From Parahaliea maris (GTDB taxonomy: Bacteria; Pseudomonadota; Gammaproteobacteria; Pseudomonadales; Halieaceae): 64,000 nucleotides of DNA. A program made the position numbers and the translations under genes. The first letter of the stretch is position 1; every line of letters begins with the position of its first letter. Below are positions 53,208-61,942 of the stretch, piece after piece. The notes below the pieces were generated by a model that had not been told where the DNA came from, ran no database searches, and worked only from the letters and a program-made list of their open reading frames with translations. The DNA lies in contig NZ_VRZA01000005.1 in NCBI RefSeq assembly GCF_008064665.1, forward strand, positions 310,001-374,000. The letters are read 5' to 3'.

Positions 53208-53903
53208 TCACTGGGCGTCACGTATGTACTCCAGCCGCTGGTTGACCATATAAGTACGGTGCCTGGGCCCCGACGCAGTTTCGTCGCCGGTACCGTAGCC
53301 CGCATCGCCTTCATACAGGAAACAGATGCCGCCTTCAATGAACACCATGTTGGGTGCGTACATCAGGGCGTCGCGCTGGCGCACAGTGCTGCGTGCTGCC
53401 GCGCAACTGGTGTGGGACGCCAGGTCTACCAGGCTGACGAAGGTAGGCGGCATCAGGTTGAAGGGGTTGTCCGGGTCATCGATTTCCCGCAAGGCCGCTG
53501 CCGGGGACACCCAGCGATGCAGGGCGATCTCCCCGCCGTCTACCTCGACTTCCTGGTCATCTTCCAGAATGGCGAGGAAAAACCAAGTGGCGAAACGCTT
53601 TTTCGCGCCCTCGGGCGTAGTCCAGTGGGACAGATATTCCAGCTGATCCGCGTCGATCACCAACCCCGCCTCCTCGCGGGTTTCGCGAATAGCGGCGTTG
53701 ACAGCGCTCAGGTAGCTGTCGCCGTTCTCCGGCGCATCCTCGGGATCGACGCGGCCACCCGGGAACACCCACTGGCCTCCCATATGCCGCACTGCCTTGC
53801 TGCGCTGCACCAGGAGCACCTCGGGCCCTTCCTCGGTATCGCGCATCAGGATCACGGTGGCGGCGGGGTAGACGGGCGTTATCTCATCGCTGGTCTCGAT
53901 CAT
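53208..53903 (-). CDS. NUDIX hydrolase (CoA diphosphatase-like)
   Basis: 231 aa. GGQWVFPGGRVDPED, then SAVNAAIRETREEAGLVIDADQL gives the NUDIX box with a longer gap between GG and the helix (an insertion with APENGDSYL), as in NUDT7/NUDT19-type peroxisomal CoA/acyl-CoA pyrophosphatases. WTTPEGAKKRFATWFFLAIL fits the same group. It may trim acyl-CoAs in this catabolic region. Separated from the flavoprotein gene by 32 bp on the same strand. Confidence 0.87.
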   Translation of the reverse strand: MIETSDEITPVYPAATVILMRDTEEGPEVLLVQRSKAVRHMGGQWVFPGGRVDPEDAPENGDSYLSAVNAAIRETREEAGLVIDADQLEYLSHWTTPEGAKKRFATWFFLAILEDDQEVEVDGGEIALHRWVSPAAALREIDDPDNPFNLMPPTFVSLVDLASHTSCAAARSTVRQRDALMYAPNMVFIEGGICFLYEGDAGYGTGDETASGPRHRTYMVNQRLEYIRDAQ

Positions 53904-53930
53904 GGGGTGCTCCCTCAGTTCCGGGAAGTA

Positions 53931-54383
53931 TCAGGGAAAAAAGCGGCTGATCGTGTCGACCACGCAAGCCGGCCGCTCACCACCTTCAACCTCGATCGTC
54001 ATCCGCACCACCACCTGCACTCCCCCTTTTACCTCTTCGGTGCCGACCACCTCGCCAACGCCCCGCAGGCGGCTGCCTACCGGCACCGGCGCCGGGAAGC
54101 GAACCTTTTCGCAGCCGTAGTTAACTCCCATGGAGAAGTTCTCGACCTTGAGCACTTGCGGCAGGAAAAGGTTGGCCAGGGACAGGGTGAGATAGCCATG
54201 GGCTATCGTCTTGCCGAAGGGACCGTCGGCCGCCTTCACCGGGTCGACGTGAATCCACTGGTGGTCGCCAGTGGCGTCGGCAAACTGGTCGATGCGCTGC
54301 TGGGTGACTTCTATCCAGTCAGTGTGTCCGAGTTGAGTACCTTCCGTGCCGAGCAGTGCGGCGGGTTTGTCAAAAGCTGTCAT
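53931..54383 (-). CDS. MaoC-like (R)-specific enoyl-CoA hydratase
   Basis: 150 aa single hot-dog domain. QRIDQFADATGDHQWIHVDPVKAADGPFGKTIAHGYLTLSL holds the hydratase-2 motif with catalytic Asp and His; VNYGCEKVRFPAPVPVGSRLRGVGEV completes the fold. First gene of the minus-strand NUDIX/flavoprotein/cytochrome/lyase group. Confidence 0.92.
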   Translation of the reverse strand: MTAFDKPAALLGTEGTQLGHTDWIEVTQQRIDQFADATGDHQWIHVDPVKAADGPFGKTIAHGYLTLSLANLFLPQVLKVENFSMGVNYGCEKVRFPAPVPVGSRLRGVGEVVGTEEVKGGVQVVVRMTIEVEGGERPACVVDTISRFFP

Positions 54384-54531
54384 GCAGGCATTCCGTTCTC
54401 TCGCGCACGTTAGCGCGGATGGTGGGCGAATGAGTGTGCCGGGACTATAACACCAGCCCCATCACGGGGCAGCCGGCGCGGTTTAACTCTTCCCACTACG
54501 GGATGGTTCCAGTCGGAAGGGGCACCTGTAC

Positions 54532-55257
54532 TCAGTTGAAACCGGAGAGCACCAGACCCCGGAGGGCTTCATCGAAGTGTAGCGACATGGCCTCCATTGC
54601 GCGCCCGGGGTCCTGGTCACGAATGGCTTCAGCGATATCCCGGTGCCAGTCCACCACTTTCAACTGCTCTTCGCTACGGGTACGGGAGCGCCACACAATC
54701 GGGTTGGTCTCACGCATCGCCTGGGTTAACGAAGAAACCAGTACGGGAAACAGCGGATTTCGAGTGGCCTTGGCAATTTCTTCGTGAAAGGCAATATCGT
54801 GTTCCGTCATGGCTGCCACGTCATTATGTGTGGCACGCATTCTCTCCGTCAGCTCCAGCAGTGCCGCGGCCACTGCTTCACTGCGGTGCATGCAGGCCAA
54901 TACAACCGTGCGCATTTCCATGGAACGCCTCACGTCCCAAAGCTGCTGCACGGTCAGCTGTTCCGTATGCAGACCATGGCTCAGTGTCAACGCCATCAAG
55001 GTGCTGTCAAAGGCCTTGACACGCGCCTTTCGGCCAGCATGCACCTCGATAATATTCATGGCGGCGAGCGCTTTGAACGCTTCACGCATGACCGTCCGCG
55101 AGACACCCAGCTGCTGACCGAACTCGCCCTCACTCGGCACCGTGTCACCCACTTTGAGTTGTCGCTCATGGATGTGGCGAAGCACATCCGCGATGACGGA
55201 CTGGACCATGGTCTGTGGTTGAGGCGATTCCGGGCGGCGGGAAACGGCTTTGTTCAT
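54532..55257 (-). CDS. FadR-type GntR-family transcriptional regulator
   Basis: 241 aa from ATG 55257 (NKAVSRRPESPQPQTM); the frame is open to 55347, but the added residues overlap the promoter region. N-terminal winged helix HERQLKVGDTVPSEGEFGQQLGVSRTVMREAFKALAAMNIIEV; C-terminal FCD helical bundle with metal-ligand-type residues in EHDIAFHEEIAKATRN and DWHRDIAEAIRDQDPGRAMEAMSLHFDEA. Divergent from the esterase gene, with a 17-bp near-palindrome in between that is its likely operator. Confidence 0.93.
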   Translation of the reverse strand: MNKAVSRRPESPQPQTMVQSVIADVLRHIHERQLKVGDTVPSEGEFGQQLGVSRTVMREAFKALAAMNIIEVHAGRKARVKAFDSTLMALTLSHGLHTEQLTVQQLWDVRRSMEMRTVVLACMHRSEAVAAALLELTERMRATHNDVAAMTEHDIAFHEEIAKATRNPLFPVLVSSLTQAMRETNPIVWRSRTRSEEQLKVVDWHRDIAEAIRDQDPGRAMEAMSLHFDEALRGLVLSGFN

Positions 55258-55360
55258 TGCAATCTCGATGCGACGACTATCAGAGGCTGTGCAGCAGGTG
55301 AAGGCATGATAACCAGTGCCGACGTAAGCCTCAATCCTACATATCACTCATTGAATCCCA

Positions 55361-55377
55361 AACCTATAATACAGGTT
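55361..55377. promoter_or_regulatory. Candidate operator of the FadR-type regulator
   Basis: AACCTATAATACAGGTT is a 17-bp near-palindrome: seven of eight base pairs about the central A match. It overlaps the TTGACA box of the esterase promoter by two bases and lies in the divergent intergenic region of a GntR-family regulator, the usual place for autoregulated operators. Confidence 0.65.
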
Positions 55378-55404
55378 GACACAAACCATTATTACCTTTA
55401 GGGT
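55376..55404 (+). promoter_or_regulatory. Candidate promoter of the esterase operon
   Basis: A perfect -35 TTGACA (55376-55381) and, after 17 bp, TAGGGT (55399-55404), a poor -10 with three matches. The weak -10 and overlap with the palindrome fit a regulated promoter. Transcription would begin about 35-40 bp before the esterase ATG. Confidence 0.45.
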
Positions 55405-55446
55405 GCGTCCTACGATTGTCACGGTTTGATGATCTGAGGGCCAAAA

Positions 55447-57051
55447 ATGCAACACGGTATAAAAGCAGCCCTGGACAACGCAGTGCACCGCACTGCCCTC
55501 CTCCTGGTCTGTCTGATTCTGGCAGCTTGTTCCCGCTCTGCTCCCGGAAGCGGGGCCGCGGCGAACGGCGCCGCTGAAACCTGTCGGTTATTGCCTGACG
55601 AGCTCAGCGCGCAGGGGCTGGCCCAGGTTGAATCGGAACTGGTGAACACCGGGCCGACCGGCGGACGCTCCTACTGCGTCCTGACCGCTTCCATTGACAA
55701 CTCCCCCTTGCGGTTCAACGTCTGGCTACCGACCAGCGACTGGAACGGAAAACTGGCATTTATCGGTGGCGGGGGATTCGATGGGGAACTGCTGGACGAC
55801 GCGTTCAAGTTGGTACTCAGTCCCTCCATTCTGGAAGAGCACTACGCCCTGGCGTCCTCAAACGGTGGTCACGACAAGCCGGATTCGCTCAACCCTCTGG
55901 CCTATTTCAGAGCCGAGTTCGCGCGCGACCCGGAAATGCTGGCGGACTTCATGTATCGCTCGGAGCATCGGGTACTGCCCCACGCCCTTACCGTCGTCGA
56001 AGAATGGTTTGGCCAGATTCCGACACACAGTTATTTCGAGGGCTGTTCCATGGGCGGACACGACGCCCTGATCCTGGCTCAGCGCTACCCCGACGATTTT
56101 GACGGCATTATCGCCCGGGCGCCTGCAGGGAATATTCTCGGCCTGTTCCTGCAATTCAACCGGATCGGTTCGCTGATACGCAATGGAGACCTCGCGCTGG
56201 ATAAACACCAGCGACAACTTTTACAGGAGGCAGTCCTCGCACACTGCGATGCCAGTGATGGTTTAGACGACAACATCATCAGTCTGCCGCAGTACTGTGA
56301 TTTTGATCCAGCAGTACTCGCCTGTAGCGAGGACGGCAATGATGGCCGTAACTGCCTGCAGGCGCGGCAAGTAAAACTCCTCCGCGCGATTACCACCCCC
56401 TACACACTCCCCGACTCAACACTCCAGCATCCCGGATACCTGTATGGAGGCGAGAACAGTGACAAGGGATGGGGTGAGTACATCTGGCCAAATCTCACTG
56501 GCTATTCCATACAGATGCTGTTTTCCGAGGGATTCGTTCGCTCCTTCGTCACAGGTGACGAAAGTACTGATACCTGGAACTGGAATCCCGGGAATTACCT
56601 GCCCAGGCTTCTTGAGCTCGAACAACAGTTCAATGCTTTCGACCCGAACCTGGCACCGCTGCATGAGGGCGGGGGCAAGTTAATCCTGTGGAACGGCCTG
56701 CAAGACACCTCGGTCAGCCCGCTGGACACCATTGCCTACTTCAACGCTGTCTCGAAATCCATAGGCTCGAAGGTAGCCGAAGAAACGGTAGAGTTATTTC
56801 TGGCACCCGGTGTCGGCCACTGCTGGGGGGGAACGGGGGCTGACGAGGTCGATCTCATGGCCGCTCTCGACCGCTGGGTAGAACACGGCATAGCACCTTC
56901 ACAGCAACAACTGGTGGCGCGCAAGGCGGGTAGCGAGGACGAGGAAAAGCTCTCTCGCCCACTCTGCAAATACCCGCGGTTCGCCAGCTACGTAGGCGAA
57001 GGCGATCCCGCTGACGCCAGCAATTTCACCTGCGAGATGCCGCCCCGGTAG
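55447..57051 (+). CDS. Tannase/feruloyl esterase-family lipoprotein
   Basis: 534 aa. Lipoprotein signal with lipobox LILAAC (Cys28). Tannase family with the CS-D-HC arrangement: FEGCSMGGHDAL (Cys200-Ser201), NGLQDTSVSP (Asp420) and GVGHCWGG (His458-Cys459), where the two Cys form the family's disulfide next to Ser and His. Further paired Cys (AHCDASDGLDDNIISLPQYCDFDPAVLAC) and an Asp-rich loop suggest the lid and calcium site. Members include tannases, feruloyl esterases and MHETase. Likely acts at the outer membrane or periplasm on an aromatic ester. First gene of a four-gene unit. Confidence 0.9.
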   Translation: MQHGIKAALDNAVHRTALLLVCLILAACSRSAPGSGAAANGAAETCRLLPDELSAQGLAQVESELVNTGPTGGRSYCVLTASIDNSPLRFNVWLPTSDWNGKLAFIGGGGFDGELLDDAFKLVLSPSILEEHYALASSNGGHDKPDSLNPLAYFRAEFARDPEMLADFMYRSEHRVLPHALTVVEEWFGQIPTHSYFEGCSMGGHDALILAQRYPDDFDGIIARAPAGNILGLFLQFNRIGSLIRNGDLALDKHQRQLLQEAVLAHCDASDGLDDNIISLPQYCDFDPAVLACSEDGNDGRNCLQARQVKLLRAITTPYTLPDSTLQHPGYLYGGENSDKGWGEYIWPNLTGYSIQMLFSEGFVRSFVTGDESTDTWNWNPGNYLPRLLELEQQFNAFDPNLAPLHEGGGKLILWNGLQDTSVSPLDTIAYFNAVSKSIGSKVAEETVELFLAPGVGHCWGGTGADEVDLMAALDRWVEHGIAPSQQQLVARKAGSEDEEKLSRPLCKYPRFASYVGEGDPADASNFTCEMPPR

Positions 57052-57101
57052 CCTCGCGCACTCATCCCTACCCAACCAACGCGTTAATCGAGGACATAAT
57101 T

Positions 57102-59228
57102 ATGAAAACTTGCCGATACGCATCCCCGCTTCCGTTGTACGTCGCTGTCGTTACGCTTGCTGTGACGACCACTGGAAACGCCCAGGCACAGGATCAAGGC
57201 AGTACGCACTCTGCGACGACAATCGAAGAAGTCATCGTCAGCGCGAGACGCCGCGATGAATCGCTGAACGAAGTTCCCGTGGCCGTCACCGCCCTCGGGG
57301 CAGACCAGCTCAATTCTCTGCAACTCTACGCAGTGAAGGACGTCGCGGCTTACAGTCCCGGGATCAATATCAACTCGGATTCCGTGGGCAGGGCTTTTAT
57401 TTCTATTCGCGGTGTCGGCACCACGCTGATTGATACTGTGCAACCCGGGGTAGGAATTTTTATCGATGGTATCTACCAGCCGAATACGTCCTACCTGCAT
57501 AGCCCGCTACTGGACGTTGCCCGCGTCGAGGTCCTGCGCGGACCGCAGGGCACCCTGTTCGGCAACAACACCCTGGGCGGCGCCGTGAACGTCATCACGC
57601 GTGAACCGGGGCAGGAGTTTGAGGGCAGCGCCAGCGCAAGTTATGCCGGACCCGATGACTTCTCCTCGGCATCCCTTAGCATCGGTGGGCCGCTGATCAC
57701 GGACGTGCTGCTGGCCCGGGTCGGCGCTGCCTTTCACAGCCATGACGGTTTCATGGAAAACGAACTGGCAGGCGGGGAAGGCAACCCACTGGACCAGGAT
57801 AGCGCGAACGCCACGGTCATTTATACGCCCGGAGAGAACACCAAGTTCAAGCTCAACCTGCGCTACGACGAGGTAGAGGGTGGTTCGACACCGTATCGCT
57901 GGGTGGACGGCCCGGAGGACTATCGATACAGCGCATTGTCGAACATCAACAGCATCGCCACCTATACCTATGAAAGCGCCGACATCTCCGGGGAATTCGA
58001 GATCCCTTCCCTGGACACGACTGCCACGGTCACCGCCGCGTACTACCGACGCGAGATGGATGGAAAAACCGACGGTGATTATGGCCCGGTTGACTTCGTC
58101 CGGCGTCAGGGCGACAGCCTGCTGGAAACCAGCACACTCGAATTTCGATTCGACACCCAATGGTCCGAGGAGACGTCGACCCTGGTGGGCGTGTTTCTCA
58201 ACGACTCCTCTTCTGAAGCAACCACCCTCACAACGATTGTGCCCATCGGTATTACCGTCCCGAGTGTTGCGGAATCAGAAAGCGACGCCATTGGCGTCTT
58301 TGCCAACGTCTTCTACAACCTGAGCGATAGCCTCGAACTGTCCGCGGGCATACGCTACGACCGCCAGGAATTGGACGCCTTATCAGCCAGCACTGCCGAC
58401 AAGTACAAAGCGAACGAATGGCAACCCCGCGTCTCTCTTACCAAGTTCTGGAACGACGGCTTCATGACCTACGCTTCGGTGGCGCGCGGCTTCCGCTCCG
58501 GCGGCCAGAATGGCCCGGGAGCCCCCAATCTGATTTACGACGGAGACTCTGTCTGGACCTATGAAGTCGGTAGCAAGTCGCAGCATCTGGATGAGAGCCT
58601 GGCAGTGAATCTGGCGGTTTTTTATAACGACTACTCGGACTTCATTGGTCAAAATGCCATTGCACCCAATCAGGACATACCCGACAGTTTTGTCACAATC
58701 GACCTCAACGCAGGGGATGTAGAGACCTATGGCCTTGAGGCAGAGGCACACTATACACCCTCCGACCGCTGGCAATTTGACGCCAGCCTGACCCTGCTGC
58801 ACGCACGTATTACAGATGACAGCCAGTTCGAGCAAACCACAGGTTTCTCACTGCCTACAGATAAAATCCTGTTCGTCCCGGACTGGAACTATTATCTGGC
58901 CGGCAACTATATCCTCCCCGTCGGCAGCGATACGCTGACCTTCAATCTCAGCGTTACGGCAAAAGGCGAGCGGGAAGGTTCCAGCCTGAGTGAAACCTTT
59001 TCGCCAACGCTAGAGGCCTATTACCTTTTGGACAGTTTTATCGCCTATCGTCATCGCGGTTTCGAACTGGCGCTGTTTGGAAAAAACATCCTGGATGAAG
59101 AGTACTTCGAATCCTATATCGATCAGTCACTGTTGCAGCGTGCCGGCCTGCCTGCCCCACTGGTCTCAAGTCTGGGCATTCCAGGCAATAAAGGCCGATA
59201 CGGCATTCGGGTGAAATGGGAGTTCTAG
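57102..59228 (+). CDS. TonB-dependent outer-membrane receptor of the ester cluster
   Basis: 708 aa with GAGGACA 8-14 nt before the ATG. Signal peptide LPLYVAVVTLAVTTTGNAQAQ, TonB-box/plug IEEVIVSARRRDESLNEVPVAV, AFISIRGVGTTLIDTVQPGVGIFIDGIYQPN, RVEVLRGPQGTLFGNNTLGGAVNVITREP, and a barrel ending IRVKWEF. Placed between the esterase and the oxidase, whose ATG directly follows its stop codon. It probably imports the ester or its products. Confidence 0.94.
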   Translation: MKTCRYASPLPLYVAVVTLAVTTTGNAQAQDQGSTHSATTIEEVIVSARRRDESLNEVPVAVTALGADQLNSLQLYAVKDVAAYSPGININSDSVGRAFISIRGVGTTLIDTVQPGVGIFIDGIYQPNTSYLHSPLLDVARVEVLRGPQGTLFGNNTLGGAVNVITREPGQEFEGSASASYAGPDDFSSASLSIGGPLITDVLLARVGAAFHSHDGFMENELAGGEGNPLDQDSANATVIYTPGENTKFKLNLRYDEVEGGSTPYRWVDGPEDYRYSALSNINSIATYTYESADISGEFEIPSLDTTATVTAAYYRREMDGKTDGDYGPVDFVRRQGDSLLETSTLEFRFDTQWSEETSTLVGVFLNDSSSEATTLTTIVPIGITVPSVAESESDAIGVFANVFYNLSDSLELSAGIRYDRQELDALSASTADKYKANEWQPRVSLTKFWNDGFMTYASVARGFRSGGQNGPGAPNLIYDGDSVWTYEVGSKSQHLDESLAVNLAVFYNDYSDFIGQNAIAPNQDIPDSFVTIDLNAGDVETYGLEAEAHYTPSDRWQFDASLTLLHARITDDSQFEQTTGFSLPTDKILFVPDWNYYLAGNYILPVGSDTLTFNLSVTAKGEREGSSLSETFSPTLEAYYLLDSFIAYRHRGFELALFGKNILDEEYFESYIDQSLLQRAGLPAPLVSSLGIPGNKGRYGIRVKWEF

Positions 59229-60608
59229 ATGGACGATCTAATCAACAAGTTGCGAGAAGTCCTCGGAGACGACGGCGTACTCAGCAGCGGCGAAATCTCC
59301 TCACGGGCGTGCAGCTACTGGGACAGTTCGCCCCTCAGAGCCCGCGTGCTTCTGCGCCCCCGAAGCACCGCGGAGGTCAGCGCGGTTCTGGCCATCTGCC
59401 ACGGTCAGGGCGCTCATGTCATCACTCACGGTGGCCTGACAGGCTGCGTCAACGGTGTTGAGGTCTCTTCCGATCAGGTAATACTTTCCCTTGAGCGCAT
59501 GAATGCTGTGGAAGATATCGACCCCATAGGTCGTACCGCGACCGTACAGGCCGGTGCGATTTTGCAAACAGTACAGGAGGAGGTCGCAGGTCACGGACTG
59601 GCCTTTCCCCTGGATCTCGGGGCTCGCGGCTCCTGTACCATTGGGGGCAATGTCTCCACCAATGCCGGGGGTATCAACGTTATTCGCCACGGCATGATGC
59701 GGGACCTCGTACTCGGTGTGGAGGCCGTGCTCGCGGACGGAACCGTCATTTCAGCCATGAACCAGATGCTGAAAAACAATGCCGGATATGACCTTAAACA
59801 GCTGTTCATCGGTAGCGAGGGTACGCTCGGTGTAGTTACACGCGTCGTATTGCGCCTGCGACGAGCCTCTACCAGCCTCGATACTGCGCTGGTTGCCTTA
59901 CCGGATTTTGCGGCAGTTTGTCACCTGCTGTCACAGGCACAGTCGGAACTGGGAGACAATCTTTGCGCCTATGAGGTCATGTGGGGTGACTACTATCGTG
60001 CTGTAACAGCGCCGGGGTGGCACCGTCCACCGCTGGATCGAATTCATCCATTCTATGTCATTCTGGAAAGCCGCGGAGTCGATGTCGAACGGGATAGCGA
60101 ACGCTTTCTCGCTTTACTTCAACGTGAACTTGAGTCCGGCTCGGTCGTCGACGCGGTACTGCCCAAGTCTGAAGCAGAGCGCACTTCTCTATGGAACGTC
60201 CGGGAGGACTTCGAAGCGATAACAATCCACCAGCCGACCTTCCTGTACGATGTGAGCCTGCCGATTCGCCACATGCAGGAATACATCGAGAGAGTTCAGA
60301 CAGCGGTATCACAATCCTGGCCAGAAGGGTGCTGCCAGGTACTGGGGCATATCGCAGATGGCAACTTGCACCTTTTTATCACCCCAAATGCTGCTGGTTC
60401 ACAGTTGCACGTCGATGTGGACAGCTGCGTGTACTCACCGCTCTCGGACTACGGTGGATCGGTATCGGCCGAACACGGCATTGGCAGGGAAAAGAAGGGT
60501 TGGCTGGAGCACTCACGGTCTGCGGCTGAAGTACAGTTGATGAAGACACTCAAACGCGCACTCGACCCCGCCAATATGCTCAATCCGGGGGTAGTGTTCG
60601 ACCTGTGA
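59229..60608 (+). CDS. FAD-linked oxidase (GlcD/D-lactate dehydrogenase family)
   Basis: 459 aa. FAD-binding type 4 domain: VLLRPRSTAEVSAVLAICHGQGAHVITHGGLTGCVNGVE, VQAGAILQTVQEEVAGHGLAFPLDLGARGSCTIGGNVSTNAGGINVIRHGMMRDLVLGVEAVLADG, FIGSEGTLGVVTRVVLRLR. The C-terminal cap ends LGHIADGNLHLFI and SAEHGIGREKKGW, with the metal-type His residues of D-2-hydroxyacid dehydrogenases. The enzyme would oxidise a D-2-hydroxy acid. The ATG follows the receptor stop without a gap. Confidence 0.9.
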   Translation: MDDLINKLREVLGDDGVLSSGEISSRACSYWDSSPLRARVLLRPRSTAEVSAVLAICHGQGAHVITHGGLTGCVNGVEVSSDQVILSLERMNAVEDIDPIGRTATVQAGAILQTVQEEVAGHGLAFPLDLGARGSCTIGGNVSTNAGGINVIRHGMMRDLVLGVEAVLADGTVISAMNQMLKNNAGYDLKQLFIGSEGTLGVVTRVVLRLRRASTSLDTALVALPDFAAVCHLLSQAQSELGDNLCAYEVMWGDYYRAVTAPGWHRPPLDRIHPFYVILESRGVDVERDSERFLALLQRELESGSVVDAVLPKSEAERTSLWNVREDFEAITIHQPTFLYDVSLPIRHMQEYIERVQTAVSQSWPEGCCQVLGHIADGNLHLFITPNAAGSQLHVDVDSCVYSPLSDYGGSVSAEHGIGREKKGWLEHSRSAAEVQLMKTLKRALDPANMLNPGVVFDL

Positions 60609-60651
60609 AATAACAATAACCGTTCATCCCATTTTGACGGGAATCAGGAAT

Positions 60652-61611
60652 ATGCTGGTAAGACTATTCGCCCTCTGGGCACCCGTGGCCGCCGGCCTGG
60701 GTTATGCCTGTGCGCCATTATTGCAGCACTCCGGAGATCTGATCGTCCCCCTGTTGACTCTGGTGATGCTGTGCATGGGCCTGAACCTTCGGCCTCGTGA
60801 TTTCATTGCCTTGAGGGAATGCCGATCTGCATTGCTACTGGGTGTGGTGCTGCAGTTCAGTGTCATGCCTGTTATGGCCTTGCTTATTGCCAGCCTGTTG
60901 CAACTCGACAACGAGCTCACGCTGGGCCTGTTACTGGTTGGCTGTGTGGCAGGCGGTACATCCTCCAATGTCATGACCTACATCGCCGGCGGGAATCTGG
61001 CTCTGTCCGTCAGCATGACTGCCTGCTCGACGTTGCTGGGTGCGGTACTGACTCCGCTGCTCTTGCAAACGCTTGTCGGCACAACGGTCGAAGTCCCGGT
61101 GACAGACATGCTGTTGAGCCTGTTCCGAATCATTCTCGTGCCGGTTGCGACAGGCGTAACCCTGGTTTGGATGTTTCCCCGGGCAGTCAATGCGGTGCAG
61201 CAATATCTCGCACCCGCTTCCGTGCTCGCCATACTTTCCATCATTGCCATCGTGGTCGGGATGAATGCGATCCTGTTTGAGACAGCCGGCCTCCTCGTGC
61301 TGCTGGCAACACTCGCACACAATGTATCTGGTCTCATGCTTGGCTATGGTGCGGCCCGCCTGCTTCGTTACGATGAGACCGTGTGCCGCACAGTAGCCAT
61401 CGAGGTGGGGATGCAGAACTCAGGGCTTGCCACCGCCCTGGCGGTAAAGTTTTTTACACCCGCCAGCGCCATGCCAGGGGCTGTTTTCAGCATCTGGCTC
61501 AACATTACCGGGTCGATATTTGCCGGCCTGTGCAAGAGGCTCGATCAGGGCGGGGACGCTCGATCTTCCCCGATGCTGAGTGACAGTCACAGCGTAGACA
61601 AGGGCTACTAG
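60652..61611 (+). CDS. Bile acid:sodium symporter (BASS) family transporter
   Basis: 319 aa from ATG 60652; TTG 60634 is an alternative. Nine or ten membrane helices. PLLTLVMLCMGLNLRPRDF, LLVGCVAGGTSSNVMTYIAGGNLALSV (Na+-site helix with the crossover GGTSSNV) and AIEVGMQNSGLATALAVKFF (EVGMQNSGLA, second crossover) are BASS signatures. The family carries bile acids, pyruvate, pantoate and other organic acids with Na+. Here it probably imports an acid released by the esterase. Confidence 0.93.
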   Translation: MLVRLFALWAPVAAGLGYACAPLLQHSGDLIVPLLTLVMLCMGLNLRPRDFIALRECRSALLLGVVLQFSVMPVMALLIASLLQLDNELTLGLLLVGCVAGGTSSNVMTYIAGGNLALSVSMTACSTLLGAVLTPLLLQTLVGTTVEVPVTDMLLSLFRIILVPVATGVTLVWMFPRAVNAVQQYLAPASVLAILSIIAIVVGMNAILFETAGLLVLLATLAHNVSGLMLGYGAARLLRYDETVCRTVAIEVGMQNSGLATALAVKFFTPASAMPGAVFSIWLNITGSIFAGLCKRLDQGGDARSSPMLSDSHSVDKGY

Positions 61612-61776
61612 TTGTCGCAGTTGCAGTTCATCAACATTCTGCCGGGGGAGTCGTCGCAGGCGCTGCACAAGGAAGTGTCGGAAGACATCCGCAGAATGCT
61701 GGGTTATTCGATACATCCACCATTTATAGGCATGGTCAATGGCATGCACCCCAAGCGACTGCTGGAGGGCCTCTGA
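61612..61776 (+). other. Possible decayed coding fragment
   Basis: After the transporter stop, the frame reads on as LSQLQFINILPGESSQALHKEV, then SEDIRRMLGYSIHPPF, GMVNGMHPKRLLEGL before a TGA. It has no start codon of its own other than TTG and no recognised family, but codon use is coding-like. With the TetR remnant that follows it may be debris of deleted genes. Confidence 0.3.
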
Positions 61777-61777
61777 A

Positions 61778-61912
61778 TTGGCGGCAGAACAGGCCCGTCA
61801 ACGAACCGGCAGGAAAGGCACCCGCGAGCAACTGCTGAAGGCCGCCCGGTAGGAACTGATCACCTGCGACGGCGAACTGGAACTGGCCAGGGCCGCTGGC
61901 GTTGAGGGGTGA
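61778..61912 (+). pseudogene. TetR regulator remnant
   Basis: Frame starting at TTG 61778 reads RTGRKGTREQLLKAAR, then an in-frame TAG, then ELITCDGELELARAAGVEG and stop. This is the first helix-turn-helix part of a TetR regulator (compare the family pattern REQLLKAARELI..GELELARVAKAAGVS), stopped internally and truncated before the recognition helix. No C-terminal domain follows. A divergent or neighbouring Rieske oxygenase gene and its palindrome could be its former target. Confidence 0.6.
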
Positions 61913-61942
61913 ACGCCCCGCTTCAGACTGTCGCGTTTTGCC

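Noticed and set aside
51811-53253. A 480-codon plus-strand frame antisense to the flavoprotein gene
   Set aside because: The minus strand carries an unmistakable Tat-FAD protein; the plus-strand translation is low-complexity His/Gln/Arg-rich and has no motif.
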